A stretch of DNA of 64,000 nucleotides from assembly GCA_037039925.1 (NCBI GenBank), contig JAXRKP010000057.1:416001-480000 (forward strand). The letters run 5' to 3'. The stretch's first letter is position 1. Each line of letters opens with the position of its first letter. This document shows positions 1 to 12,114 of the stretch, piece by piece. The DNA is from Doris montereyensis. Its lineage: Eukaryota; Mollusca; Gastropoda; Nudibranchia; Dorididae. The notes under the pieces were generated by a model, which was given only the letters and a program-made list of their open reading frames with translations, had not been told where the DNA came from and made no database searches. The position numbers were made by a program, and so were the translations under genes.

Positions 1-650
1 AGATCTAATCTAATTGTTATCTAGAGGCCTAGAAACTACGAGACTAGATTTAGATTACTAGGTCTAGAATTTGTCGCGCCCATTTTCTTCAATAACTTTA
101 GTAGTTAATAGTAGAGCTAGATCTACTTGGTAGCCTAGTTAATAGAATCAGAATTGATTTAGAATTTTATAGAGTTATAATAATCCTCAAAACAACTAAC
201 TCTAGATCTAGGTTAAAGATAAGCTAGCTCCAGAATGTAGATCTAGACAATTTAACAAATTGGGGATGACCTGTCAAAAGTTAAGGTTTAATGATCAGGA
301 TTCACCAGTAGATGTGATTGATCTAGATTTAGGTTTTATGTCTAATAACAAACTCTGGCTGTCAACGAATTTAAGATTGTAATGATAAATTTCTTTTGTA
401 ATTATATCAGGAAGGTTGAGAAAGATGGCATTGCATGGTGGTGTTATTGGTAGTGTGAGATTAAATAAGGTACATGAGGTGTTCTGTATCTGAAAGTTTC
501 CATTTCAAAGACTTTCAGTGGGTTTTTTCATTTGCCATTTACATACCTGTGCACACCAGCACCAGATTCCTCATGTAATTTTGTTCTAGAAGTCTTTCTT
601 TTAGTTTTGACATATAATATGGCTTTAAATCACTTCACAAAAGGGAAACC
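1..650. other. Intergenic, rich in TAGATCTA-like words
   Basis: No supported gene. The first 330 bases carry several CTAGATCTA/TAGATCTAG words (near 108, 191, 237, 318), a motif that recurs across the window. The exon-like segment 411-469 lies here. Confidence 0.5.
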
Positions 651-654
651 CAAG

Positions 655-785
655 CTGTGCACAGTTATGAGAAACCACAAGAAAAAACCCAATTTTAATC
701 TAAGTTAACAACTTTGTCTCACGCAGGATTCATGCCCAGATCAAGATTCCCATTCCATAGCCTTAATCACCGTACCACAATAACT
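655..785 (-). repeat. tRNA-derived SINE fragment
   Basis: On the minus strand it reads as a tRNA-like head: an A-box-like GGTGATTAAGGC and a B-box-like GGGCATGAATCC. No complete 3' part is visible. Confidence 0.45.
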
Positions 786-789
786 GCTT

Positions 790-1570
790 ACTATTTGGGC
801 CTTATGAAGGATGCATTTATTTAAAGTGACCCCAGATATTTAAATCTAAACTGAATGTACCACACTGCAAATAGATCTCTATAATCCAGAGCTAAATGTA
901 GATTTTCATCATAAATGTAAGATGCCATGGCACTCTGCTTGTTGATGGAGATCTCCAGGCATATTGATGTCAAAGACAATTGAGATCGTAAAAGTGTCTT
1001 TGCCCTAGGAGAGGACCATAAGTGTGACCTCTTGGTTTAAATGAAAATGCAAGCTTTTCGCAAAACAATACAAAAATTTATGGATTCATTATTCATCACT
1101 TCAGAATATTTCATCATTCTGAAGGTTGAAAGATAGGCTATTTGTATCCTTTACAGAAAATTTGAGCCTAATCAGTTGAGAAATAATGACACTAGATTGA
1201 ATAGGATGCATATGTTGAGCAGAGAAAACTTTTGTCGATGAAACAAATTCTCTTTTGCTTGAAAGCGTGTAGCCATGGTTGACTTAGTTATCCCTAGAAT
1301 GTGATGGATTAGTATAATTGAAAATTGTTGTCCGTGATAAGATTTGTGAAGAAAATAAAAGGAATGAAAAATATCAATAGTTGAGATATAACAATTAATT
1401 TTTTAAAAATTACTATTAAAAACTCATTACCTCACAGGACTGAACTTTCTACAAATTAATAATTTGACTTGCTTCAAGGCCAGAAATGGTTTACACTCAG
1501 TTATCTCTCTCATTACAGAAAGTTTCTATTTGCATTTTATACCTTCTTTAATTATGGCTTTCTTCATTTT
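790..1570. other. Intergenic, nothing recognised
   Basis: AT-rich sequence with no supported coding, repeat or RNA feature. Confidence 0.5.
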
Positions 1571-1580
1571 CTTTGTACAG

Positions 1581-1635
1581 GGTGAAACAGATGACTTCTC
1601 ATCAGATTGACGAAGAGGGATGGCATTATTTCAAA
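1581..1635 (+). CDS. Possible penultimate exon of an unidentified plus-strand gene
   Basis: Acceptor TTTGTACAG and donor TTCAAA|GTGAGT enclose VKQMTSHQIDEEGWHYFK with no stop. It joins in phase to the 36-bp segment at 2291-2326. I do not recognise the protein. A further exon-like segment at 411-469 (RKMALHGGVIGSVRLNK) does not join in phase. Confidence 0.3.
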
Positions 1636-2290
1636 GTGAGTTATTCCTTCGTCTTGCGTTCATATAGCTTTATCTGCGGCTCCTTTATTAAACATATAAA
1701 TTTGTTTAAAGAAAAGAAAATGTCGTTTTTCACAGCAGGTACACATGTGTACTTGTCAAGAAGTTTCCACTTAATTCACCCCAACATCACGACACGTGGT
1801 GGATGGGGTAAATTTCTTCAATGAAGTAAACAAACGTGCCAAGATCCTTTCTTTGTCTCTGTGTTTGATTTATGTACATATATACCCAACGTATATTATA
1901 CTTGTATTATGTAATTGTTTCTGTGTTGTCCAAAGTTGACCTGTTGTCATTGGGGTCATAATTTTCAAACCGCCTGTCCAAAGTGCCAAATTCAAAGACA
2001 CAGTTACATTAATACAATGAAAAAGTGCCCAAAAGGTCTAGCGCTCACATGTTTTGCTTTTTCCTAAGAGAGGTAAGAATTTCATGACAACGTGAGTGGT
2101 AGTTCTGTGCAATCACAGAGGGAAATAGAAGCAGTTCTTTAGGGGGTATGAGGTTAATTGAGAATGAAGAACGAAAAATACATTGTTTGTGTATTGTTAC
2201 ACATACTTTCATTTGTTCCATAGTTAGTTAAAGGTTCACGTTGACATTCCTTGATAGTGAATTAATTTTTTCTGTTTCTTTCTTCCCCAG

Positions 2291-2326
2291 GAACTTCTAG
2301 AGAATTCAATGTTGTGGTCTAAATAA
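2291..2326 (+). CDS. Possible terminal exon of the same unidentified gene
   Basis: Acceptor TTCTTCCCCAG, then ELLENSMLWSK and a TAA stop; an AATAAA hexamer overlaps the stop (2322-2327). Joined in phase to 1581-1635 it would give ...EEGWHYFKELLENSMLWSK. Weak: it rests only on splice signals and a plausible peptide. Confidence 0.28.
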   Translation, partial: ELLENSMLWSK

Positions 2327-2576
2327 AACATGAAAAACAATTACTTAATTGCTTTTGAGACACTTATTTCTACTGTCATTTGTTTTGTCTAGGCTTGTTT
2401 CAAATTGTTTTTGTTACATGTATAGTTTTTTATTTGTTTCCTGGTTTTGTCTTATTTTCATTTCTTTAGAATAGTGAACAGTTGGCAGGCGTTACAGATA
2501 GGTGCTCTACTTCTTGTTCTTTCATACGTCTTTCATCTTGCTGTTTCCTCTCAATCACCACATATGGTGGACAGAA

Positions 2577-2812
2577 AGGTAGTTCTTTCAAGGCTGTTAC
2601 AGTCCATAGAGCTGGAGCGTATCCCGGTTTCAATAGCAGAACTAGTCCGATGCAGGTTTTTACTCCCAAAGCTAGTGCTTGTTCCTATTTGCACCTGTGG
2701 AGAAAAGCGTCTTTCCCAGGGAATACACCACAGGACCTGACTTTACTCAGATTCGAACTCGGGACCTCATGATCCCCAATCCGGCAGCCTAACCACTTTG
2801 CCACTGGACAAA
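2577..2812 (-). mobile_element. tRNA-derived SINE, family 1 (near full copy)
   Basis: The minus strand begins with a tRNA-like head (A box GTGGTTAGGCTGCC, B box GAGTTCGAAT), followed by the family body 'aggtgcaaat...acaagcactagct' and a 3' end 'gagctcc...ggccttgaaagaact'. At least seven related copies lie in this window. Confidence 0.75.
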
Positions 2813-2815
2813 GTA

Positions 2816-3673
2816 GACTCCAGTCCAAAGAAACAACTTTTAGAATGGCTTGTACTAGTATTAATATGAAGTATTATGCTTTTTGTCTTTCTGTTGCCCT
2901 TTAGAACAAGAATGTTATGAGTTTCTTGTACTTATGCAGTTGGCTAATGCTGTTAGTGCTAGAGTAGGTCCTACTTATGTCCTTTCACTTAACTTTCACC
3001 AGTTTCATCTTGCTTTACACACTAAGATCACTGCATATAGTGAGTTTGAATTAAACTCTCTCTCTCTCTCTCTCTCTAGAGTTTGATTTAACTGATTATA
3101 GTGATAAGTTCTACTGTCACTTTGCTGTTTCCTTTCAAATCACCATGAAATCAATGCATGTGGTAGACAGTCATCATACTTATAGTGTAGTGTCAATGAA
3201 GCTGAAACAAAACTCTTTTTGTTTCTTTTTCTTTCGGTTTTCTGTCCTTTTTGTTTTCTCCCCCTAACCCCTCTCTCTCTTCTTGTTGCGTTCACTTCGT
3301 GTCCTTCCAAGTAGGAATGGCTTCAGGGAAACTAAAAATGAAAGAATTGACTACACATACGTGTAATAATAATAAATCTTTATTGTCCAAAGAAGGCAAT
3401 TTTTCTTTTGATTTACATTTCTCATGAAGTATGTTTTTTGAAAGGGAAGCCAAAGGCGCAAATCTGTAGAGAACAAAATCTACCCTAAAGATTAAAACAA
3501 CTTAACTACCCAAAACAAAAGAATCCCCGAAAAAGCAAACCAACAGGTTAGAGTTAGAGCCTTCTTAAATGAAAATGTGTTCTTTCTACTTACTTACAAC
3601 TTACAGTTACACTGCCTGTCCCAGCTGGAATTTACAAATTATAACTAATATAACCTTAAGTTAAAATAAGTGA
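2816..3673. other. Intergenic; short (CT)n and a LINE/SINE-like 3' end
   Basis: A short CT tract at 3059-3078. At 3364-3392 a TAATAATAA stretch followed by TCTTTATTGTCC looks like the 3' tail of a degraded retroelement; the same TTTATTGTCC word occurs near 8251. Nothing else recognised. Confidence 0.4.
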
Positions 3674-4110
3674 AGATATCTATATCGATGGTGTCGGCCA
3701 CAAACCAGCCAAGTGTGAATTTTCCAATTTTAAGAAAAATAGTTATTCATCTTAACAGAAAATAAAGTTACACTGTGTAAATATGTAAACATAAGACATT
3801 ATCAAATAGAAATGCTTCAAAACTTTTTTATAAAAACTGGATTAGTTGAGCTTTTGTTGTTTATATCAGCACAAAACAACCAAGCCCGTTTTCAACTGAA
3901 TGGGTCGGTTAAGATATAAATATAAATCAAATGGCTGAGTGCTTCAATTTCTTATGTCTCAAAACGGCCAAGTCCAAGAAGTTACAATTAATTAATTTCA
4001 TGTAAAAAAAATAATTACCCCTTTGGAACACATTCAATTTTTTGTCTCTCCTGTAAAATTAGTGTTTTTCGACTTAGCTGGTTTGTGCCTGACACCATCA
4101 ATATAGATCT
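3674..4110. mobile_element. 437-bp MITE with ~45-bp terminal inverted repeats
   Basis: The left arm (3674-3720) contains GATGGTGTCGGCCACAAACC and the right arm (4066-4110) is its inverse, GGTTTGTGCCTGACACCATC; the arms match over about 45 bp with scattered mismatches. The interior has no coding potential. No clear target-site duplication: both flanks are ATAT-rich. Confidence 0.75.
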
Positions 4111-4189
4111 AGGCCTACACGGCACATATTTAGATCTAAGTACAAAGACCAGACAAATCCAAAGAATAGACATTAAGACAAGAAATCTT

Positions 4190-4245
4190 GGCCACCATGG
4201 GGTTTGAATCCACAACCTCTGCATCGGCACCGATAGCCTCATCAT
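4190..4245 (-). repeat. tRNA-like SINE head fragment
   Basis: The minus strand reads GAGGCTATCGGTGCC (A-box region), then GGTTGTGGATTCAAACCCC (B-box region), then CATGGTGGCC. Only the head is recognisable. Confidence 0.45.
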
Positions 4246-4344
4246 GAAAAGAAAGTGCACATTTTCTTTACTACCAGCAACCAATCTGAATGCTTCCAAC
4301 TGGCTTGGCTTGTCAATGTCATCCGAGACCCACGTGTTGACCAA

Positions 4345-5515
4345 TGGCAATGATCCCATATTCCTCCAACAGGCACTGTGTGACGTGTGGTTTTGCCCTA
4401 GTGCAAGGGAAAATTATTTTAATGTTTTTCTCAGGTCTCACTCTCACTATTAAAACTGAAATTAGGAATTCTTCACAGTATTCACACCCTGACGTAAATG
4501 GTGTCACTGTCACTGAATTCAAATATAATATAAAGTTAAAAATAACATGAGAGTTTAATTTTTACCACAAATCAGACATCTCGTTAATTGAACAGAACTA
4601 CTGGACAGAACAGTTCGTTGCTGTCACATTCACATTGATAATGAAACAGTAGTCGCTGGATAAATACACACCCTTTGGGCGCTGAGGAAAGCGTGCGTTT
4701 ATACTAATTTATAGTTTATGCGTACCAAGTACCATGTTTTTATGCGAAATCAATGGGAGAACTCTTTAACTTTAATAGGTTATTGATTCAGGGATTATTA
4801 TTGATTATTGCGCACATATTCCGGGACAGGTATATGTTTGGTGTGTATGTGCACTAATTGCTTGTTCCTTTATTTTATGATTTTTGTTTGTTTGGGGTTG
4901 GGTTTTAAAAAAAAAAAATTTAGTTGCCATCTCGGAAAGCAGATCCAGAAGTGTACAATTTTTTGGAAAACAATGCTTTGGTTCTTCACAATTTTGTAAA
5001 CAAAGCGATAGCGTGGAGGTAAGATCTATTAATAATTATCATTCTCAAAACAAACCCTATAACTACGTACACGCGATCTCTACAGCCAATCATTCATGGT
5101 CTGTGAACATTATAAGCCCGGCCCTCACACCCTTACTCTCTTTCAGAGAATTGTGTATATCACCGATCATCATAGTCTGTTCAATTCTGCTCATTGCCAC
5201 AGCCAACCATATCGCACTCCGGGTCGATCGATAAAACGTGTGAAGGTAATGACAGAAGGTATGCCTAATAATATGAAAACCCCATAGGAAAAAGATGAGA
5301 CAAATTCAAGAAATAGACCTCTGCGTCGGCATTCATCGCCTCGCCAAGCTAAGTAGGCTAGTACTACTAGTAAGTAGGCTCCTGAAAAGGGAGTTTCATT
5401 ATCACGGTCTTTCGCACGAATCCAGTCATGACTAGCTAGCAGTCATATTCACTTCACTGACAGTGACAGTTCTTTCCCCCAGTTTACTAGTACTAAGTAC
5501 TAGACAAGTTTTCTA
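4345..5515. other. Intergenic, nothing recognised
   Basis: Short open frames only, none with family resemblance. A CAGTAGTCGCTGGAT word at 4648, repeated at 8970, resembles the ends of the CAGTAGT inverted-repeat elements described further right. Confidence 0.4.
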
Positions 5516-5523
5516 GATCTAGG

Positions 5524-6105
5524 ATGGGGATCTTTCGGGGTCTCATTTTTTGTATACACACACAAGCACTAACCGACCAGGAAAACATAGCGTCTAAAAG
5601 TCTAATTAGTATAATTACGTCTGAGGGGCGACCATCTCCTACCAAACGCGTCCCCAGGTTGCAGATAGGGGAACAGCCTCTAGATATAGAGGTCAGCTGC
5701 GAATACCGAATAAGCAGTCGGGGGGACATAACTGGCGTTGGACAGAGTGGGAACTCAGCCCTTAGAAAATGCACTAGATGTCGTGTGCGGTGGGTAACAG
5801 GCGAACTGAGGCGCCTCCAGGATGGGGTTAAGCATAGGGTTAACGCCCCTGTCTTGTAAGAAAATAAAATGTTAGTTACAGAAACCGACAATGGATTAAA
5901 GTATAAGAATAAGAATACAGGTGAAGGAAACACTGACACACAGAGTTCTGGATCTGCAGCTCAACAAAACCAGACTGGACTGGCGATCCAGAACACTGTA
6001 CCAATGATGGGTGAGGGCCAAAGCCGAAAGCAAGCCAGCAACTGGACTATGTCAATTATTCTGAATCCAAAACAATCAATTTTGGTGGGCACATGGAATG
6101 TCTTT
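5524..6105 (+). pseudogene. 5' part of a non-LTR retrotransposon (start of endonuclease domain)
   Basis: Frame 5524-5859 and the shifted frame 5869-6174 give a GC-richer leader and a peptide ending NPKQSILVGTWNV. That is the G-T-W-N-V start of the apurinic-type endonuclease of LINEs common in molluscs. The homology ends abruptly there, where a TTCTTTCTTTC stretch begins, so the element is truncated. Confidence 0.55.
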
Positions 6106-6109
6106 CTTT

Positions 6110-6420
6110 CTTTCTTTATCAGTATCAGTATCAGCTCCCATTCCGGTGTATATATGTATAGATGCCCGAAATGATCTTTCTCCAGGCTGCCATGTCCTGA
6201 CAGTTTCTGTTACCTTTCGTGAAAGTGAAAGATAAATTTCTTTGCGTTAATCAAAGTTAATGCCTCTTTTATATCTTCTTCCCACTTTCTCCGAGGTCTG
6301 CCTTTTGGTCTTTTTTCCTTGAGTTTTAGCACTATACTGATTTAGCTATTTTATTGTCCTTCATTCTGTTTACATGCCCAAACCATCTCAGTTGATTCAT
6401 TTCTATCTAGTTTTTATGCT
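6110..6420 (-). pseudogene. 3' end of a LINE reverse-transcriptase ORF
   Basis: The minus strand encodes, with drift, MNQLRWFGHVNRMK, then RPKGRPRRKWEEDIKEAL, then E-R-S-F-R. This is the typical C-terminal segment (L-R-W-x-G-H-V-x-R-M ... G-R-P-x-x-x-W) of invertebrate LINE polymerases. It faces the 5' LINE piece at 5524-6105, so the two form a head-to-tail-broken, inverted pair. Confidence 0.75.
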
Positions 6421-6513
6421 ATCTGCTTTGGTTTGATCTCTTATTGCTGTGTTTCTGATTTTGTCTCTTTTTTTTAGTTTATTTTCCCTACTAGTAACTC
6501 TTCTTAGATATTT

Positions 6514-6514
6514 C

Positions 6515-6589
<75 letters not shown>
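6514..6589. repeat. (CT)n microsatellite
   Basis: Near-perfect CT dinucleotide run. Confidence 0.95.
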
Positions 6590-6592
<3 letters not shown>

Positions 6593-6607
6593 ACTACTCT
6601 CTAATTA

Positions 6608-8135
6608 CTAGTACTATATGTGGGCTACATACAATATTACTAGTAATATGTGAAGGGCTACATACAATATTACTAGTAATATGTGGGCTACATACAATAT
6701 TACTAGTAATATGTGGGCTATATACAATATTATTACTAGTAATATGTGGGCTCCATACAATACTAGTACTATTTGTGGGCTACATACAATACTGCTATCA
6801 CATGCGGGTTACATAGAATATACAATACTACTACTACATGTGGGCTACATACAATACTACTACACGTGGGCTACATACAATACTACTACTATATGTGGAT
6901 TACATAGAATACTACTACTATATGTGGGCTTCATCCAATATTACTACAATATGTGGGTTACATACAATCCTACTACTACATGTAGGCTACAATACAATGC
7001 TACTACTATGTGTGGGCTACATACAATATTACTAGTAATATGTGGGCTATATACAATATTACTAGTAATATGTGGGCTACATACAATACTACTACTACTC
7101 TACTACTATATGTGGGCTACATACAATACTACTAATAATATGTGAGCTACATACAATATTACTAATAATATGTGAGCTACATACAATACTACTACTATAT
7201 GTGGGAATACATAATATTACTAGTAATATGTGGACATACATACAATATTACTAGTAATATGTGGGCTACATACAATATTACTAGTAATATGTGGGCTATA
7301 TACAATAGTAATATACATATATACAATACTAGTACTATATGTGGGTTACATACATACAATACTAGTACTATATATTACCTACTAATATGAGCTACATACA
7401 ATACCAGTACTATATGTGGGTTACATACAATACTAGTACTATATGTGGGCTACATACAATACTATATATGTGGGCTACATACAATACTAGTACTATATGT
7501 GGGCTACATACAATACTAGTACTATATGTGGGCTACATACAATACTAGTACTAATATGTGGGCTACATACAATTACAATACTATTACTATATGTGGGCTA
7601 CATACAATACTAGTACTATATGTGGGTTACATACAATTACAATACTAGTACTATATGTGGGCTACAATTTACAATACTAGTACTATATGTGGGCTACATA
7701 CAATACTAGTAGTACTAGTACTAATATGTGATTTTAATGAAACTACATACAATAGTAATACTATAGTTTCCGTGGGCTATATACAATACTAGTACTACAT
7801 GTGGGCTACATACAATACTAGTACTATATGTGGGCTACATACAATATTACTACTAATATGTGGGCTACATACAATACTACTACTATATATGCGCTACATA
7901 CAATACTAGTACTATATGTGGGCTAGATACAATACTACTATATGTGGGCTACATACAATATTACTACTATATGTGGGCTACATACAATATTACTACTATG
8001 TGTGGGATACATACAATGCTACTACTACTTGTGGGCTACATACAATACTACTACTATATGTGGGCTACATACAATACTACTACTACTACTACTACTATAT
8101 GTTGGCTACATACAAGATTACTACTATATATGAGA
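6608..8135. repeat. Satellite array, ~27-30-bp unit with internal (TAC)n
   Basis: About 50 units of TATGTGGGCTACATACAATA followed by CTAGTAC or CTACTAC of variable length. The variable part is itself a TAC/TAG trinucleotide slippage tract, so unit length drifts. Open frames through it are artefacts. Confidence 0.95.
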
Positions 8136-8139
8136 TTTA

Positions 8140-8685
8140 TTCCTTATAAACGGATAACTGAGATTAATGGATTTTTGTATGTGACCACCTACTCTTGTTG
8201 TAACAGCATCCAAATCCAATGAATAAATAAGGTAAGACAAGATATAACTTTATTGTCCACAAGTGGTACATTATTTTGGTGTTGTGTCAACTTGTGTTAC
8301 AATACCGTCAATACATTATGAAATTCAACACACTTTTACTATAAATAAATTATTCTTCACACACAAACAGCTTACACACATCTTTAAGCATTACGAGATT
8401 AAAACATGTATAAGTATAACATAACAACAAAAGAATTAACATTTTTCTAATACATGTAAACATAGTCATTGCAATGAATAATATATTAATAATAATATTC
8501 AAAAGCGCGGTGATGATAATGAAACAGGTGATGGTAGTGATAAAGTTCCTGCCAGGCCTAGAAATCCATGGAGTCAAAGCTCATTACTAATAGTTTCCTT
8601 ATTATTTGTTAATGTTTAACTTCAACACAACACGCGACGCAAGATTATCCTCATGGACAGGAACCTGGCCTGTCATCACTGTCTT
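8140..8685. other. Intergenic, nothing recognised
   Basis: AT-rich. ACTTTATTGTCC at about 8250 resembles a retroelement 3' end; otherwise no signal. Confidence 0.4.
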
Positions 8686-8687
8686 TC

Positions 8688-8895
8688 CCACAGGGACTCT
8701 GTAGTTCAGAGGCAAGGTTGTGGATTCAAGCCCTGGCAGTAAGAAGCGGGTTTTTTTCTCTCTAGGTTTTACAAAGCAGTCTAAACAAAATTTAAAATCC
8801 TAAAAAAAACCCCTGAGAAATCTTGTAAAAATCCCTGAGATCACCTTAGTTGTGGAACTTTTTCTTTTATGGATAAAATTGAATCAAATTAAAAT
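8688..8895 (+). mobile_element. SINE family 2, 5'-eroded copy
   Basis: Head GTTCAGAGGCAAGGTTGTGG with B-box-like GGATTCAAGCCC, then the family tail 'aaatttaaaatcct...cctgagatcaccttagttgtgga', ending in AATCAAATTAAAATCAAAT. Confidence 0.65.
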
Positions 8896-9105
8896 CAAAT
8901 ACTGTAGATAAAACACATTTTGCTTAGGTTTTAAAAAATAAGAAGAAATTAAAAAATTTACTTAGTGCAGTAGTCGCTGGATCAATTATTTGATTACCAT
9001 CTTCAAAGTACTCGCAGTTGATCGGATTTTTTGACGGATTTGTTTTTCCTATTTCTTTTATTTCTTTCGTAAGGAGAAACATCTATTTTATAATACTCTC
9101 TATTA

Positions 9106-10860
9106 TTAAAAATATTGAATATTACCTCCGAAAATATTATCTAAATTATTATCAAACCCACATTTCATTATCTTCTCCTTTAATTTGTCGTGTTCGGCAT
9201 GCTTTGGTCTTTTATTTTTCTCATGCTCTTTATTGCCTCCCAAAACAGCTTTCGATTTCCATGATAGCTTTCTTGAAGTCTTTGTCCAAACTCTTCCCAT
9301 TGTTCCTGTTTTGCTTTCCTCACTTTCTCTTTGGCGATAGTTCTTTTATACACAAAATCTATCCTATCCTCTGGTCTCTTTGTTTGCAAGTATTTCTTCC
9401 AGGTATCTTTCTTTTCTTTGATCTTAATCTTGACATTCTCATTCCATCATGCTCTTGTTTTCCTCTGCCACTTTTCTTCTATTGTGCTATTACTCAGATC
9501 CATTTGCCTTTCACTTATAAATATTTTTATCCTAGATTGGTATATCTCTTTTACTATTGGTTTATTTAGTTCCTATATTTTGAGTTTAGTAGCTTTCTTC
9601 TCTTTCCTTTTCTGTTTGTTTTCTTCAGTCAGTAATCTAATTTTGGCAATCACTAGGTGATGATCACTAAATATTTCTGTTCCTCTGTTTACTCTTGTAC
9701 ACAATGTAGTGTAAAACAAAGAGCTGCTAACTATTATGTAGTATTGATACATTTACTTGTCTGAGCTTCCACATATCTACATTCATTTTCTTAATTGTTG
9801 AGGATGCCTTAGCGACTGAATCTATAAATGGGATTAACAAAAGAGGACTTAGGATACGACCCTGTCTTACTCCTACCTATATCTACATCAAATTTTTCAG
9901 ATACATTTCCAGCTACTCTCACTGCACATGTTGGTTTATTGTAAAAACTTTTAATGGCTTCTATACTTCTACATTGTGTTCTTTTCCTATCTCCTTTAAT
10001 TTGTTTCCTACCACAAACCTCTTGAGTACAACCCAGGAGTGTTTCTTTATACATTTGCCACTTTTCTTCTATTGTGCTATCATTCAGATCCATCTGCCTT
10101 TCACTGATACATCTTTTAACCTAGATTGGTATATCTGTTTAACTATTGGTTTATTTTGTTCTTCTTTTTTGAGTTTAGTAGCTTTCTTCTCTTTCCTTTT
10201 CTGTTTGTTTTCTTCAGTTAGTAATCTCATTTTGGCAGCCACTAGGTGATGATCACTAAATATTTCAGCTCCTCTGTTTACTCTTGTATCCATTGTACTG
10301 TAAAAAAGGGAGCTGCTAACTATTATGTAGTCTATCATTGACTTTACATAGCTGTCTTCATTTACTCTTGCATATTTGTGGATATCTTTATGAGGAAAAA
10401 AAAGGTGTTGGCTATTTTCATCTTATTCTTTAGGCAAAAATCTATCAGTCTCTCTCCATTTGGAGAAGTTGTTGTCTCTCCTTCTCTACCTTTACTCCGC
10501 CAGATGTTTCTATCTTTGATGGCTTCTTCGTTTGGTCAATAAGCTATTAATAATTTAATTTCTTTCTTTTTGTTTAATATTTACCTCTAATAGCCATGGG
10601 CTTATAAATTTCTAACTTTCTAGTATCTTTTCTTGCCTTTTATGCATTAGTAGGCCTATTCCTGCTAGCTCTATCTTTGCCATCCTGAGAAGATTAAAGT
10701 ATGATTTGGTCCTACATTTTCTATTCCTTGTCTTTTTTTCTTGGTTTCTGTGATGGCCAAAATGTCTACTTTGAATTTTTTTATTTCTTCAGCTAATTGT
10801 AACTCTTTTCCATTTATTGCTTTAATATTCCATGTTCCAAAAATCACAGTCTATGTTCTT
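9106..10860 (-). pseudogene. Degraded LINE, two partly duplicated copies in tandem
   Basis: Read on the minus strand from the right: WNIKAINGKELQLAEEIKKF followed by VDILAITET (endonuclease N-terminus), near 10755-10835; MIDYIIVSSSLFYST and SDHHLVAAKMRL (endonuclease C-terminus), near 10240-10338; a basic linker; reverse-transcriptase remnants with KPTCAVRVAGNVSEKF, near 9880-9950; then the SDHHLV...linker segment again (about 9470-9730) running into KEKVRKAKQEQWEEFGQRL. The 9470-9730 and 10060-10330 blocks are clearly similar. Multiple stops and frameshifts make it non-functional. Confidence 0.8.
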
Positions 10861-10889
10861 TTCCAGAGTCGTCTTCGAAAGTTCAAGCC

Positions 10890-11170
10890 GGGTATATCAT
10901 CATATATACTTTTTTGAATCAGTTTGGTTTTGGATAAGCAGGGGATTAGCCCCCCTGTATCCTAGGTAGATGGTGGGGTTGCCACCTTGAGACCCTCTAC
11001 CAGACCTTGTTATTTTATGTCAGGATTGACTCCTTTGCCTTTGGATGCTCAAAACCAACCTGCACGGCAGCAGGTTATTATTTTCTGTCAGGGTAAACTC
11101 CCTTAGCCTTTGGTCAACCAAGACCCGCCTGCAAGACAGCAGGAGACTTGCGGAAGGCGAGACTGCCTAA
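10890..11170 (-). repeat. LINE 5' leader (untranslated region) of the preceding element
   Basis: Non-coding block with two internal near-repeats ('cctgcaagacagcagg' / 'cctgcacggcagcagg', each followed by 'ctgtcagggt'-type text). A second copy of the same leader lies at 26990-27215 in the opposite orientation. Confidence 0.65.
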
Positions 11171-11190
11171 TCTCCGTACAGGTGCTTTGT

Positions 11191-11240
11191 ATATTATTAT
11201 TATTATCATTATTATTATTATTATGATTATTATCATCCTT

Positions 11241-11276
<36 letters not shown>

Positions 11277-11289
11277 TTTATTATTATGA

Positions 11290-11386
<97 letters not shown>
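11191..11386. repeat. (ATT)n/(ATC)n microsatellite
   Basis: Trinucleotide run, mainly TTA with an ATC block. The poly-Ile and poly-Met open frames here are artefacts. Confidence 0.95.
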
Positions 11387-11399
11387 AACCCAGTCAGAT

Positions 11400-12110
11400 G
11401 ACAAAACCAGATGCACACAAAGGAGAAACCTCTCAGATAAAACCACAGAACAAACAAAATAACCTTCACTGACAAAAGCTGATTTAAGTGAAGTTTTATT
11501 AGGGGTAAGTTGATAAACAATTGGGTGAGTTGATGGAAAGATTGATCAATGGATACACAAGAATGATTTGATAAATAGTCGATTAACGGGTAAAGTGATA
11601 CATGGGTAAGCTGATAACAAGAAGTAATGCGAAACAAATTGGTAAATTGATAGACAAATCAATGATTCATTAAAGTTCATAAATGCATTGGTTAAATCAA
11701 TTATGTCACACATTTCTGTAATGTAAAAAAAAAGGTATAAATAACACATTAACGCAGCACTTTCTTAACACACAGAGATGTAGATTGAATTCAGAAATTC
11801 ATAGAAGTACGATGAAAGTCTCCGTCTCAATTTAAACAAGAAATGGATTTTCTGCATATAATTACATATACGCGTATGTAGACAAATTTATTAATAGATA
11901 AATTATAAATACAACATGATTGTCTCTTTTACTCTTCACGTGTGATACACATATTTGCAGGTACATGTAATGTACATGTATATGTTATATCAAGATAGAG
12001 AACATGTATATGTTATATCAGGATAGAGAAGATCAATGATTAGAGAGTGCTAAGGAAACTCAATTACCATGAAAATTATTGCTGTGAGATGTATCTTGGT
12101 GTAGACATAA
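11400..12110. other. Intergenic, nothing recognised
   Basis: A loose, degenerate series of TTGATAAA/GTTGATGG-like words between 11480 and 11680 suggests a decayed tandem repeat. A two-copy repeat TATATGTTATATCAxGATAG lies at about 11978-12026. Confidence 0.35.
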
Positions 12111-12114
12111 ATCT

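Noticed and set aside
9018..9569. 183-aa plus-strand frame with membrane-like segments
   Set aside because: Antisense of the degraded LINE; the hydrophobicity is an artefact of the complement of a Lys/Glu-rich coding strand.
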